From contig NZ_BAFZ01000032.1 of the NCBI RefSeq assembly GCF_000308575.1, positions 102,337 to 166,336 of the forward strand: DNA of 64,000 nucleotides. The letters run 5' to 3'. The stretch's first letter is position 1, and each line of letters opens with the position of its first letter. Made by a program: the position numbers and the translations under genes. Below, one piece after another: positions 1 to 8,210 of this stretch. Under the pieces are notes generated by a model, which did not search any database, had not been told where the DNA came from, and was given only the letters and a program-made list of their open reading frames with translations. Source of the DNA: Nocardia exalbida NBRC 100660 (GTDB lineage Bacteria; Actinomycetota; Actinomycetes; Mycobacteriales; Mycobacteriaceae).

Positions 1-93
1 GAACTGCGGTCCGGGTGGCGGGGGCGGGGGATACGGCTGGGGTGGCTGCTGGTGCGCGGGATATTGCTGGTACGGCTGCGGTGGCTGGCTCAT
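1..93 (-). CDS. N-terminus of a Pro/Gln/Tyr-rich protein (partial)
   Basis: Reading leftwards from an ATG whose first base is 93, all 31 codons to the window edge are open and begin MSQPPQPYQQYPAHQQPPQP, followed by a run of prolines. Such low-complexity Pro/Gln/Tyr leaders are common at the cytoplasmic N-terminus of actinobacterial small membrane proteins (RDD, TM2 or DUF4190-like). The membrane part, if any, lies outside the window, so the family cannot be named. No convincing ribosome binding site is seen upstream. It is divergent from the gene at 350. Confidence 0.55.
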   Translation of the reverse strand, partial: MSQPPQPYQQYPAHQQPPQPYPPPPPPGPQF

Positions 94-349
94 GTGCGGG
101 ATGCTACGGGCGGCGGCGATTCCGTTGCGGCCGAGGGATGCCCGCCGGTCCGGAACCGCACCGACCGCCCGGTCCTGATCGGCCGGTATCGCGTGTTCCG
201 GGGACCGCCGCGCCGCGATTCGGCCTTTTCTGTTGGGCATTCGACCGGCAGAAGCCGAAGAGATATGCAATGTTGTTATTGCGCAACGGCATTGAGAGGG
301 AACCCACGGTGGCCGAGTAGGCACCGGTAAAAGGGGGTGCGGCGAGATC

Positions 350-1009
350 ATGTCGTCGAACACGTCCGAGCCCGGCGCCCGCCGAGGCCAGGTCCGGACC
401 GGACGCGTGCCCACGTGGCCGGGAATGATCTCCGGACAGGAGCCACCGCACCGCAGCGACCGGCATCGGGCGTCCCGCGGTCGGCGCCGCGCTCGTCGCG
501 GCCCACGCCGCGCTTGGCTGGTCGGCGGCGTCGGGCTGGCCGCATCGCTCGCCGCCGCCGCGCTGGTCCTGGTGTACACGGACGCGGCCTCCGCGCCCCG
601 GCAATCGGCCACGGTGGCGGACCCGGTGCTCGGCGGCGGCCCAGGCTGCGAGCCGACCCGGGGCGGACAGTTGGTGCGCGGCAACGGCACCGGCTCGACC
701 GCGTCGGGGCCGGAGGTGATCCTGGCGTTTCAGCACGCCTACTACGTGACTCGCTCGGGAGCGGTCGCGCGATCGCTGACGGTCCCGGACGCCGCGGTGC
801 CGCCGGTCACCGTGATCGATGCGGGCATCGCCTCCGTGCCCACCGGAACGCAGCACTGCGTCATGATCACCCCCATGCTCGACGGACGCTACGACGTGGT
901 CATCACCGAGCTGCGCCCCGACTCCACCAATCGCACCTATCGCCAATTCGTCACCGTGGCCACCACCGACGGTAAGGCGACCATCATCAAGATCGCCGCG
1001 CCGAACTGA
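350..1009 (+). CDS. Single-pass membrane-anchored protein of unknown function
   Basis: A 219-residue protein with an Arg-rich cytoplasmic leader (about residues 1-60), one hydrophobic segment (about 62-80, containing GVGLAASLAAAALVLVY) and an extracytoplasmic domain with a GGGPGCEP motif and two cysteines. The ATG follows a purine-rich AAAAGGGGG stretch at a slightly long distance. This architecture is seen in many Nocardia proteins of unknown function; I do not recognise a catalytic motif. It stands alone, upstream of the lipase gene. Confidence 0.75.
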   Translation: MSSNTSEPGARRGQVRTGRVPTWPGMISGQEPPHRSDRHRASRGRRRARRGPRRAWLVGGVGLAASLAAAALVLVYTDAASAPRQSATVADPVLGGGPGCEPTRGGQLVRGNGTGSTASGPEVILAFQHAYYVTRSGAVARSLTVPDAAVPPVTVIDAGIASVPTGTQHCVMITPMLDGRYDVVITELRPDSTNRTYRQFVTVATTDGKATIIKIAAPN

Positions 1010-1128
1010 ATTCGGCCGATCTTCCGTTGTGCCATTCGCGCAGGTGGACTTTCGCTACGATGCCACTGCCGGGGCGGTCGGTCGGCGAAACGCATGGCAT
1101 CTGCGGTCGATTCCAGGGGAGGTCGTCG

Positions 1129-2391
1129 ATGGTGTTCGCCCGGTGGTGTGTGCTTGCCGGTACTGCTTTTTCGATGCTGCTGGCGCTGCCGGTCGCACCG
1201 TCGGCGGCGGAGCCGGAATTTGCGGTGGCGCCGCCCGAGCAGGACCCTTTCTATCGGCCTTCCGCCGAGCTGGTCGCGTCGAAGCGGCCCGGCGAGATAC
1301 TCGCCGCGCGGCCGGTCGCCATCGCCAATCAGCTCGACGGGGCGCTGGACGCCGAGGCCTGGCAGGTCTCCTATCGGTCCGGCAACAGCGCCGACCAGCC
1401 CATCGCCGCCGTCGCGACATTGCTGAAACCCTCTGCGGGGAACGGCAAATTGGTGTCCCTGCACGCCGCCGAGGATTCCACCGGACTGTTCTGCGCGCCG
1501 TCCTACACGGTGCGCCGGTCGGCGCAGGCCGGTCTGCTGGACGGGCAGATCGACCCGTTGCGCAGCGCCCCGGCGTTGCTGGCGCAGGGATGGACGGTCG
1601 TGGTGCCGGACCATCAAGGCCCGAATTCGGCGTTCGCCCACGGCCCGCTGGCCGCGCGGATCGCCTTGGACGGCATCCGCGCCGCGGAGCGTTTCGGTCC
1701 GCTGCACCTGCCGGGAGCGGCCACCGAGGTGGCGATGTGGGGATACTCGGGAGGGTCGATCCCCACGCTGCACGGCGCGGAACTGCGCAGCGCGTACGCG
1801 CCGGAGGTGAATCTCGTCGGCGTCGTCTCCGGCGGTACCGACGTCGATCTCGAAGTTCTGTCCCGCGAGGCGAACAAGGGGCCCGGCGCCGGTCTGGTCG
1901 CGGCCGCCATCATCGGTCTCGCGCGCGAGGAACCCGAACTGGACGCCTACCTGTGGGCGAACGCCACACCACGCGGACGGCAGCTACTGACCGCGAAGGA
2001 CCGAGGTTGCGTGCTGCACCAAGCCGCGCTGGAACCATTCCTCGACATCGACAGCCTGGTGCAAGGCGGCATACTGCACACACCGGTGCTGCGCGCGGTC
2101 TTCGACCGCACGAGGATGGGCAAGGCGGTCCCCGACGCCCCGGTCTTCCTCTACCACGCGACCGCCGACTGGCTCGTCCCCATCGGCCCCGCCGACGCGC
2201 TCGCCTCCACCTACTGCCGCGATCCCGCCGCGCGAGTCACCTACATCCGCGACCATGCGAGCGAACACCTGACCCTCAACACACTCGCCGAGAACCGCGT
2301 GATCGCGTGGCTGCGCGACCGGTTCACGGGAGTGCCGGTGCAGGACAACTGCACCGTCACCGATATGGCCTCCATCGCGCTCGGGCGATGA
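1129..2391 (+). CDS. Secreted triacylglycerol lipase (LIP family)
   Basis: A 420-residue alpha/beta hydrolase of the secretory lipase (LIP) family, predicted to cleave ester lipids outside the cell. I start it at the ATG at 1129 because GGGGAGG sits 7 nt upstream and the resulting N-terminus is a signal peptide (MVFARWCVLAGTAFSMLLAL, with a likely cut after PSAA). An in-frame upstream ATG at 1027 would add 34 residues without lipase or signal character. The nucleophile is Ser207 in GYSGGS; a downstream Asp (HATADWLVP) and a C-terminal His (ASEHLTLN) complete the likely triad. Convergent with the gene ending at 2408. Confidence 0.9.
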   Translation: MVFARWCVLAGTAFSMLLALPVAPSAAEPEFAVAPPEQDPFYRPSAELVASKRPGEILAARPVAIANQLDGALDAEAWQVSYRSGNSADQPIAAVATLLKPSAGNGKLVSLHAAEDSTGLFCAPSYTVRRSAQAGLLDGQIDPLRSAPALLAQGWTVVVPDHQGPNSAFAHGPLAARIALDGIRAAERFGPLHLPGAATEVAMWGYSGGSIPTLHGAELRSAYAPEVNLVGVVSGGTDVDLEVLSREANKGPGAGLVAAAIIGLAREEPELDAYLWANATPRGRQLLTAKDRGCVLHQAALEPFLDIDSLVQGGILHTPVLRAVFDRTRMGKAVPDAPVFLYHATADWLVPIGPADALASTYCRDPAARVTYIRDHASEHLTLNTLAENRVIAWLRDRFTGVPVQDNCTVTDMASIALGR

Positions 2392-2407
2392 AGGTCTCCG
2401 AACCGCC

Positions 2408-3463
2408 CTACTCGAGCCCGGCGACCTTCCGGCAGCGCCAGTCCAGGTAGTTGATCAGCGTCCAGAAGTCCTTGAACGCCGGGTTCGTGGTCTGGCCGTG
2501 GTGGTAGCGGTAGTAGATCTGCTGGGCGATGACGGCCAGGCGGAACAATCCGAAGACCTCGTAGAACGGCCAGTTCTCGGCCGAGCGGCCGGTGCGCGCG
2601 CAATAGTGTTCGACGATCTGCGCGCGGGTCAGCATGCCCGGCAGGTGACTCGGCTGGCGGCGGGAAGCGCGCATCACCTCGTCGTCGTCCGCCTGCACCC
2701 AATAGGCCAGCGCCCCGCCGAGATCCATCAGGGGATCGCCCAGGGTCGCCATCTCCCAGTCCAGCACGCCGACGATCGCGCCCGAGCCCGCGGGGTCCAG
2801 CACCAGATTGTCGAGCCGGAAGTCGTTGTGGATGACGGTGGTGGCGACGTCCGCGGGCTGATTGGCGTCGAGCCAGGCCATCACCGCGGCGAAATCGCTG
2901 ACATTGTCGGTGCGGGCGTCCACGAAACGCCGCGACCAGCCCGCGACCTGGCGGGCGACGTAACCGGCGCCTTTGCCGATTCCGGTGAGACCGGCCGCGA
3001 CCGGGTCCACTTCGTGCAGCTCGATCAGGCAGTCGAAAGCCGTAGTGGACAACCGTCGTGCCTGCTCCGGGGACAGGCTGGTGCCTGCGGGAAGATCGCC
3101 GCGCAGGATGGTGCCCGCCACGCGCTCCATCACGTAGAACTCGCTGCCGATCACCTCCGGATCGGCGCAGCGAGCCACCATCCGCGGCACGTAGCGGTAG
3201 TGCGGGCGCAACCGCTGCTGCACCAGGAATTCGCGGCCCATATCGTGCGCCGAAGCCGCCTTGGTGCCGCCGGGTGGGCGGCGCAGGATCAAGTCGCGAT
3301 CCGGGTACCGCAGCAGATACGTCAGATTGGACGCGCCTCCGGAGAATTGGCGCACCTCGGGCGGCTCGTTCAGACCGGGCACCTGCTCGGCGAGCCAGGC
3401 GTGCATCGCGGCGACGTCGAAGGCGTCCTCCGCGCGGACGGCGGCGGCGTCCGCAGCGTTCAC
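2408..3463 (-). CDS. APH-family kinase paired with acyl-CoA dehydrogenase
   Basis: A 351-residue phosphotransferase of the aminoglycoside/choline kinase fold. Key motifs are HNDFRLDN (Brenner catalytic loop) and the metal-binding Asp in VLDWEMATLGDP; the N-lobe has FSGGASNLTY. It starts at a GTG that overlaps the TGA of the upstream acyl-CoA dehydrogenase (GTGA, 4 nt), so translation is probably coupled. Mammalian ACAD10/ACAD11 carry the same two domains in one chain and phosphorylate 4-hydroxyacyl-CoA before dehydrogenation; a similar substrate is a reasonable inference here, and aminoglycoside resistance is unlikely. A reading frame stays open much further upstream, but that part is a shadow of the dehydrogenase gene. 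Confidence 0.9.
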   Translation of the reverse strand: MNAADAAAVRAEDAFDVAAMHAWLAEQVPGLNEPPEVRQFSGGASNLTYLLRYPDRDLILRRPPGGTKAASAHDMGREFLVQQRLRPHYRYVPRMVARCADPEVIGSEFYVMERVAGTILRGDLPAGTSLSPEQARRLSTTAFDCLIELHEVDPVAAGLTGIGKGAGYVARQVAGWSRRFVDARTDNVSDFAAVMAWLDANQPADVATTVIHNDFRLDNLVLDPAGSGAIVGVLDWEMATLGDPLMDLGGALAYWVQADDDEVMRASRRQPSHLPGMLTRAQIVEHYCARTGRSAENWPFYEVFGLFRLAVIAQQIYYRYHHGQTTNPAFKDFWTLINYLDWRCRKVAGLE

Positions 3464-4668
3464 CGGTCGGTTCCGTATTTGCGCAGCTCCTGCCGGGCGA
3501 TCACGCCGAGGTGCACCTCGTCGGGACCATCGGCGAAGCGCAGCGAACGAATGCCCGCGAATGCGCGTGCCAGCGGGAAATCGTCGGAAAGTCCTGCGCC
3601 GCCGTGCAACTGGATCGCCATGTCGAGCACCTCTTGGGTCATCCGCGGCACGACCGCCTTGATCTGGGAGACCTCGCTGCGCGCGCCGGCCAGTCCCTTG
3701 GTGTCCAGCAGCCAGGCGGTGTGCAGGACGAGCAATCGCGCCTGGTCGATCGCGACGCGCGCGTTGGCGATCCGCTCCCGGTTCCCGCCGAGGTTGGCCA
3801 GCGGCTTGCCGAACGCCGTGCGCGACAGGGCGCGGCGGCAGCCCAGTTCGAGCGCGCGCTCGGCCAGGCCGATGGCGCGCATGCAGTGGTGGATGCGGCC
3901 GGGGCCGAGGCGGCCCTGGGCGATCTCGAATCCGCGTCCCGGCCCGGCGATCACGGCGTCCAGCGGAAGGCGCACGTCGGTGAAGGTGACCTCGCCGTGG
4001 CCGAAGGGCTCGTCCAGGTAGCCGAAGGTGGTGAGCATCCGTTCGACCCGCACGCCGGGCGTGTCCAGCGGGACCAGCACCATGGAGTGCCGCTGATACG
4101 GGTGCGCCTCCGGGTCGGTGAGCCCCATGAAGATGACGAACGCGCAGTTCGGATGGCCGATGCCGGTGCTCCACCACTTGCGGCCGTTGAGCACGATCTC
4201 CTCGCCGTCCACCACGGCGGTCGCGGCCATATTGGTCGCGTCCGAGGAGGCGACCTCTGGTTCGGTCATGCAGAACGCCGAGCGGATCGTGCCGTCCAGC
4301 AGCGGCCGCAACCACTGCTCCCGCTGCTCGGGGCTGCCGTAGTGCAGCAGGACCTCGGCATTGCCGGTATCGGGCGCGTTGCAGTTGAACACCTCCGGCG
4401 CCCAGCCGGAGGCCCCCATCACCTCGGCCATCGGCGCGTACTCGACGTTGCTCAGGCCCGCCCCGAGTTCCGGATCGGGAAGGAAGAGGTTCCACAGACC
4501 CGCCGCCCGCGCCTTCTCCTTGAGCTCTTCGACCACCGGCGGCACCGCCCAGGGCGATTCGCGCAGGGCGGCCGCGTGCTCCTCGTCGCGCGGCTCGATC
4601 TCGTCGCGCACGAACTGCCGCACCTGCTCGGTGAGGCGGACGGCTCGGTCGGAATGCGTGAAATCCAT
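3460..4668 (-). CDS. Acyl-CoA dehydrogenase
   Basis: A 402-residue flavin acyl-CoA dehydrogenase of usual length. Visible family blocks are CMTEPEVASSDATNM (flavin/substrate region), GRKWWSTGIG, and the C-terminal LHGGAGLSDDFPLARAFAG. Start chosen at MDFTHSDRAV (4668), with ACGAGG six bases upstream; a second ATG six bases earlier (4674) is less well spaced. It is the first gene of a two-gene unit with the APH kinase and is divergent from a TetR gene across a region with two palindromic operators, so repression by that TetR protein is likely. The pair fits catabolism of branched or hydroxylated acyl-CoAs. Confidence 0.93.
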   Translation of the reverse strand: MDFTHSDRAVRLTEQVRQFVRDEIEPRDEEHAAALRESPWAVPPVVEELKEKARAAGLWNLFLPDPELGAGLSNVEYAPMAEVMGASGWAPEVFNCNAPDTGNAEVLLHYGSPEQREQWLRPLLDGTIRSAFCMTEPEVASSDATNMAATAVVDGEEIVLNGRKWWSTGIGHPNCAFVIFMGLTDPEAHPYQRHSMVLVPLDTPGVRVERMLTTFGYLDEPFGHGEVTFTDVRLPLDAVIAGPGRGFEIAQGRLGPGRIHHCMRAIGLAERALELGCRRALSRTAFGKPLANLGGNRERIANARVAIDQARLLVLHTAWLLDTKGLAGARSEVSQIKAVVPRMTQEVLDMAIQLHGGAGLSDDFPLARAFAGIRSLRFADGPDEVHLGVIARQELRKYGTDR

Positions 4669-4687
4669 ACCCATCCTCGTGGCTCGC

Positions 4688-4746
4688 TGAGCATTGCTCA
4701 ACTTCCGGTCGAGTCCATTGGTAGCATATTGTTGAGCATTGCTCAA
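4688..4746. promoter_or_regulatory. Two palindromic TetR-type operators
   Basis: TGAGCATTGCTCA at 4688-4700 and TTGAGCATTGCTCAA at 4732-4746 are the same palindrome (arms TGAGCA/TGCTCA around one central T), with centres 45 bp apart. They lie between the acyl-CoA dehydrogenase (start 4668, left) and the TetR gene (start 4760, right). The second copy ends just before the TetR ribosome binding site. This is the layout expected for a self-regulating TetR repressor controlling both directions. Confidence 0.75.
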
Positions 4747-4759
4747 TAGAGGAGGGTGG

Positions 4760-5350
4760 ATGACCGAGGTTGCCGTGCAGGCGAGCGGCCGCCGCTCGGC
4801 GGACGACCGGCGCAGACAACTGATCGGCATCGGTTTGGGCATGCTGATCGATCGCCCCTGGCACCAGATCACCATCGACGCGGTCGCGCAGCAGGCGGGC
4901 ATCTCACGCGGGCTGCTCTTCCACTATTTCCCGACCAAGCAGGACTACTACGCACAGCTGGTGCACGCCGCCTCGCAGCGATTCCTGCGCGGTACCGGCC
5001 CCGACCCGGACGCCGCCGACCCGCTCGCGTCGATGATCGCCAATTTCGTCGGCTACATGCGCAGGCGCAGGGGACCGCTGGTGAGCCTGCTCCGCGCCGC
5101 CGGGCAGGATCCGGTGCTCGAGTCGATCATGGAGCGGATGCATGACGAGCTGACCGATCGGGTATTCGCCGCGCTCGGCAGGCCCGCGCGGTCGACCGCC
5201 GAGCGCCTGGTGGTGCGATCGTGGTGGGCCATGGCCGAGGACCTCACGGTGCAGTGGTTGTCGCGCGACGAAGTAGACCAGGACCGGCTGGACCGGCTGC
5301 TGTTCGACACGTTGACCCGGGTGCTCGACTCGGTGGACGCCGAAAGCTGA
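4760..5350 (+). CDS. TetR-family repressor
   Basis: A 196-residue TetR regulator with the N-terminal helix-turn-helix (ITIDAVAQQAGISRGLLFHY, then FPTKQDYYAQLV). The ATG at 4760 is preceded by AGAGGAGGG at good spacing; an ATG at 4739 lies inside the operator palindrome and is rejected. It is divergent from the acyl-CoA dehydrogenase/kinase pair and probably represses it and itself, with an acyl-CoA or related metabolite as inducer (inference from family and position). Confidence 0.9.
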   Translation: MTEVAVQASGRRSADDRRRQLIGIGLGMLIDRPWHQITIDAVAQQAGISRGLLFHYFPTKQDYYAQLVHAASQRFLRGTGPDPDAADPLASMIANFVGYMRRRRGPLVSLLRAAGQDPVLESIMERMHDELTDRVFAALGRPARSTAERLVVRSWWAMAEDLTVQWLSRDEVDQDRLDRLLFDTLTRVLDSVDAES

Positions 5351-5453
5351 GCGGTTCGCCCGCCCCGGGAATCGCCCTGGCGAAACTCCTGCGCGATTCG
5401 GGGCGTGCACCGAAATACCCATGGCGCGATGGCCGGTGCGGAGAGTGGCCGGC

Positions 5454-5489
5454 CCGGTGCCGCCGAGGGGCGAATCTCGGCGGCACCGG
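5454..5489. terminator. Hairpin terminator after TetR gene
   Basis: A perfect 14-bp stem (CCGGTGCCGCCGAG and its complement) with an 8-nt loop, about 100 bp after the TetR stop. There is no T-run, as is usual in actinobacteria. The rest of 5351-5770 shows no gene I can support; a nine-residue start-stop (ATGAATGAGACG...) at 5701 is noted only as a curiosity. Confidence 0.55.
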
Positions 5490-5770
5490 CGTATCCGAAC
5501 GCGCTGCGGGAGCGCACGCGCCGCCGCGAAGGGAAAGCGCGCCACTCCAGCATAGAGCGATCAATGGTCTGGTGCGCGGCGGCGAAGAAGTGCCTGCGAC
5601 CCGCGGGAAATCATCTCGTGCCGCGTGTGTCGGCCGCGGCACGCCGAATAGTTGGGTGAGATGGCAAATGAACAGTTTCGCCAGTAGCGGTGGATCGACT
5701 ATGAATGAGACGTGCCGTTGCCATACGTGATCACTTGTCTGCCATCGACTCTCTCGTGCGGAGAGCGCTG

Positions 5771-7354
5771 ATGGTCATCGAACATCCCATCGAGGACGAG
5801 GTTACACAGCTGGCGAGGCGGGTCGAGAAGGCCCGTGGACGGCTCGCCTACCAGTTCGATCCGGCGCTGACCGAGGCGCTGTCGGAGGACGAACTGTATG
5901 CCGAACGTGAGCTCGCCGAACGGATTCGCACCCAGGAGCGCGGACAGCGCTGGAAAGAGGCGCAGGCTGCCGCCGCGGCATCCGACCGCGCCAGGCAGAC
6001 CACCGAAGCGATCGAGAAGGCCGACATGCGAGACCTCCTGCTCGCCCGCAAGGCGATTGCCGCGCAACGACGCGAATCCAGCCCGCACGCGAAGCTGGCC
6101 TCGCTCTACCGGCATCGGTCCTGGTCGCTGCGCGCGCTGGCCGGTGTCGTCGCGGCGGGCATGCTGTGGTCGGCGGTCAACGTCCAGCACAACATCGCTC
6201 CCGGTGGCGCGACCGATCCGCTGTACTGGTTCAGCTACCTGCTCGAAGGCATGATCAGCGTCTGCCTGATCATCATCATGATCGGCACCAACAAGGTCGC
6301 CGAATGGGGCGTGGTGGACAACCGCCGCCAGGTCGCGACCGCCGAAATGGCCCTGCTGGCCTTGACCGTTAGCCTCAACACCTACCCGTACCTGCGCGCG
6401 GGCGCCTGGTACGACGCGGCCGTGCACGCCATCGCGCCGGTAATGATCGGTGTCGCGCTGCTTATCCACGACGCGGCCAGCGCCCGCTACGGCCTCGCCA
6501 TCGCCAGGGCCACCGAGCAGGTCCGCGACCTGCCCGACCCGGCCGAGCAGATCCGGCTCACGCTGCCCCGATACCGGATGCCGGTGGCGCCGGAGGCTCC
6601 GGGCATCCCGCACGAGCACGTGATCCCCGACCCGCAGCCCGTCGTGGTGGCGCCCCCGGTGGAGGTCGTCGACCCGGAGGCGGTGGAGGCCGTCGAAACC
6701 AACGGCGCTCAGGTGGAATTCGAAGAGCAGCCCGAGGTCGTGGTGCAGGTCGAGAAGAAGCGGCCGCCGGTCGAGGCGCCGCGCAAGCCGGTGCTGCCCG
6801 AGTCCATCGAAGACCTCGACGCGATGGATGTCTTCCAGACGCGTCCGACGACGCCGGTGAAGGTCGAGGACACCGACGTCGCGATCGCCGCCAACGGCGC
6901 GCCCTCGACCAACGGCAAGAAACTCGTCGCGAGCGAGCCTGTCGCGCCCGCACCGGTTCCGGCGGCCAAGTCCGAGGACCGGCCGGCCGCGCGGGTGCCC
7001 GTCGAAGAGCCCGCCGCGGCGAAGGTGGTCGTCCGGCAGCCGTCCGCGGCCAAGCCGAACACCACGGTCTCCGAGGCGGAGGGGCCGACGGCCGAACTCC
7101 CGGCAGTCACCCGGCGTCCGTCGGCCGAGGTGAAGAGCGACGGTCCGGCGCCGGAGCCGAAGAACGGCAAGGACACTCCCAAGCCCGACGTCGCGCAGCC
7201 GCCGACGGCCCGCACCCCGGATATCTACGACACCGGTTCTTTCCGCGTCGCCGACATCCTGGAGCAGGAACTCGCCGAGTTGCAGGCCGAACGCCGCCGC
7301 GCTCGCGCGGCGAGCAGGCAGCGTTCCGCCTCGACAGCGGGCCGCGAGTCCTAG
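5771..7354 (+). CDS. Four-helix membrane protein with long acidic/Pro-rich tail
   Basis: A 527-residue protein. Order of parts: a charged, probably coiled-coil N-terminal segment (about 1-115, with ELAERIRTQERGQRWKEA), a hydrophobic block of about four helices (about 125-250; LAGVVAAGMLWSAVNVQH, LEGMISVCLIIIMIG and two more), then a long Glu/Pro/Ala/Val-rich tail (about 280-500) and a charged C-terminus. The layout resembles DUF2637/Spd-type membrane proteins of actinobacterial plasmids and conjugative elements, but I cannot prove it. I start at 5771; an ATG at 5705 would add 22 codons with atypical codon use (AGA, ATA, TCT). Confidence 0.75.
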   Translation: MVIEHPIEDEVTQLARRVEKARGRLAYQFDPALTEALSEDELYAERELAERIRTQERGQRWKEAQAAAAASDRARQTTEAIEKADMRDLLLARKAIAAQRRESSPHAKLASLYRHRSWSLRALAGVVAAGMLWSAVNVQHNIAPGGATDPLYWFSYLLEGMISVCLIIIMIGTNKVAEWGVVDNRRQVATAEMALLALTVSLNTYPYLRAGAWYDAAVHAIAPVMIGVALLIHDAASARYGLAIARATEQVRDLPDPAEQIRLTLPRYRMPVAPEAPGIPHEHVIPDPQPVVVAPPVEVVDPEAVEAVETNGAQVEFEEQPEVVVQVEKKRPPVEAPRKPVLPESIEDLDAMDVFQTRPTTPVKVEDTDVAIAANGAPSTNGKKLVASEPVAPAPVPAAKSEDRPAARVPVEEPAAAKVVVRQPSAAKPNTTVSEAEGPTAELPAVTRRPSAEVKSDGPAPEPKNGKDTPKPDVAQPPTARTPDIYDTGSFRVADILEQELAELQAERRRARAASRQRSASTAGRES

Positions 7355-7371
7355 CGAGCCCCGTCTTCGAC

Positions 7372-7406
7372 GATGCCCGCCCGCGCACTAGGCGCGGGCG
7401 GGCATC
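7372..7406. terminator. Hairpin terminator after membrane protein gene
   Basis: GATGCCCGCCCGCGC and its exact complement form a 15-bp stem around a 5-nt loop, 17 bp after the stop codon. No T-run follows. It separates the membrane protein gene from the ClpP cluster. Confidence 0.65.
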
Positions 7407-7456
7407 GGCGTCTTCGGGCACCGCTCGGGATCGGGTCGCCGCTGTGGTCAGGAGGC

Positions 7457-7467
7457 CGCTCACGGCG
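7457..7467 (+). promoter_or_regulatory. ClgR-box-like site upstream of clpP pair
   Basis: CGCTCACGGCG matches the core CGCYNANRGCG of the ClgR operator described in Corynebacterium. It is about 80 bp upstream of the first ClpP start. A second match lies upstream of the XRE gene of the same cluster (9225-9235), which supports function. Confidence 0.45.
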
Positions 7468-7549
7468 TCGGCGGACCGACTGCTGAGAGCGGATCTGCCG
7501 AGGGCAGCGAGGGAGCGGTTCGGCGCCGCGTGTGCGGCACCGTGGAGCC

Positions 7550-8155
7550 ATGGCTCACGATGACAAGACCCCGATGTTCAGCTGGCGGGCGCGAGAACAA
7601 CTGCTCAGCCGCCGCATAGTCGTACTCGACGGCGCGCTCGACGACGACAACGGGACGCTGCTGATGACCCAGCTGCTCACACTCGCCGCCGAAGACCCGG
7701 ACGCGGGCATCTCGCTGTGGATCCATTCGCCGGGCGGATCGGTTCCCTCGATGCTCGCCATCCGCGACGTGATGCGGCTGGTGCCGTGTGAGGTCTCCAC
7801 GCTCGCGCTCGGATTGGCTTGCAGCGCGGGACAGTTCCTGCTGTCGTCGGGGAGCAAGGGCAGGCGTTTCGCCCTGCCGCACGCCCGGGTGCTGATGCAC
7901 CAGGGATCGGCGGGCATCGGCGGCACCGCCGTCGACGTCGAGGTCCAGGCCGACGATCTGCGCTACACCGTCGACACGGTGCTCGGCATCATCGCCGAGG
8001 ACACCGGCCAGCCGTTCGACCGGATCTACGAGGATTCGCTGCACGACCGCTGGTTCACCGCCACGCAAGCCAAGGAATACGGCTTCATCGACCACATCGT
8101 CGACTCGTTCGGGCAGATCGTCCCGCAACGCCAGCGAATCGGGATCTCGGCATGA
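7550..8155 (+). CDS. ClpP-type serine protease subunit, active
   Basis: A 201-residue ClpP-family peptidase (S14). The nucleophile is Ser92 in LACSAGQ, the histidine is His117 in VLMHQ, and the late Asp lies before WFTATQAKEYGFID. ClpP subunits form tetradecameric chambers fed by AAA+ unfoldases. The start at 7550 follows a weak GGAG. It is followed 55 nt later by a second ClpP-like gene lacking the serine, so the product may be a mixed-ring complex. The pair resembles the accessory clpP3-clpP4 operon of Streptomyces rather than the housekeeping clpP1-clpP2, although orthology cannot be settled here. Confidence 0.9.
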   Translation: MAHDDKTPMFSWRAREQLLSRRIVVLDGALDDDNGTLLMTQLLTLAAEDPDAGISLWIHSPGGSVPSMLAIRDVMRLVPCEVSTLALGLACSAGQFLLSSGSKGRRFALPHARVLMHQGSAGIGGTAVDVEVQADDLRYTVDTVLGIIAEDTGQPFDRIYEDSLHDRWFTATQAKEYGFIDHIVDSFGQIVPQRQRIGISA

Positions 8156-8210
8156 TGCGGCAGCGCAGCGTGACCACGGAGGGCCCCGCTCGTGCCGGAA
8201 GGGACACATT

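Noticed and set aside
2408..3463. Aminoglycoside resistance gene
   Set aside because: Motifs are those of the wider APH fold; coupling to an acyl-CoA dehydrogenase argues for a metabolic kinase.
3464..4864. Open reading frame extending the APH kinase upstream to more than 800 residues
   Set aside because: The extra part is Arg/Gly/Pro-rich and antisense-phase to the well-supported acyl-CoA dehydrogenase; the GTGA overlap gives a natural start.
7525..7538. GCCGC-GTGT-GCGGC inverted repeat just before the first clpP gene
   Set aside because: Short and expected by chance in DNA of this GC content; not sufficient to call an operator.
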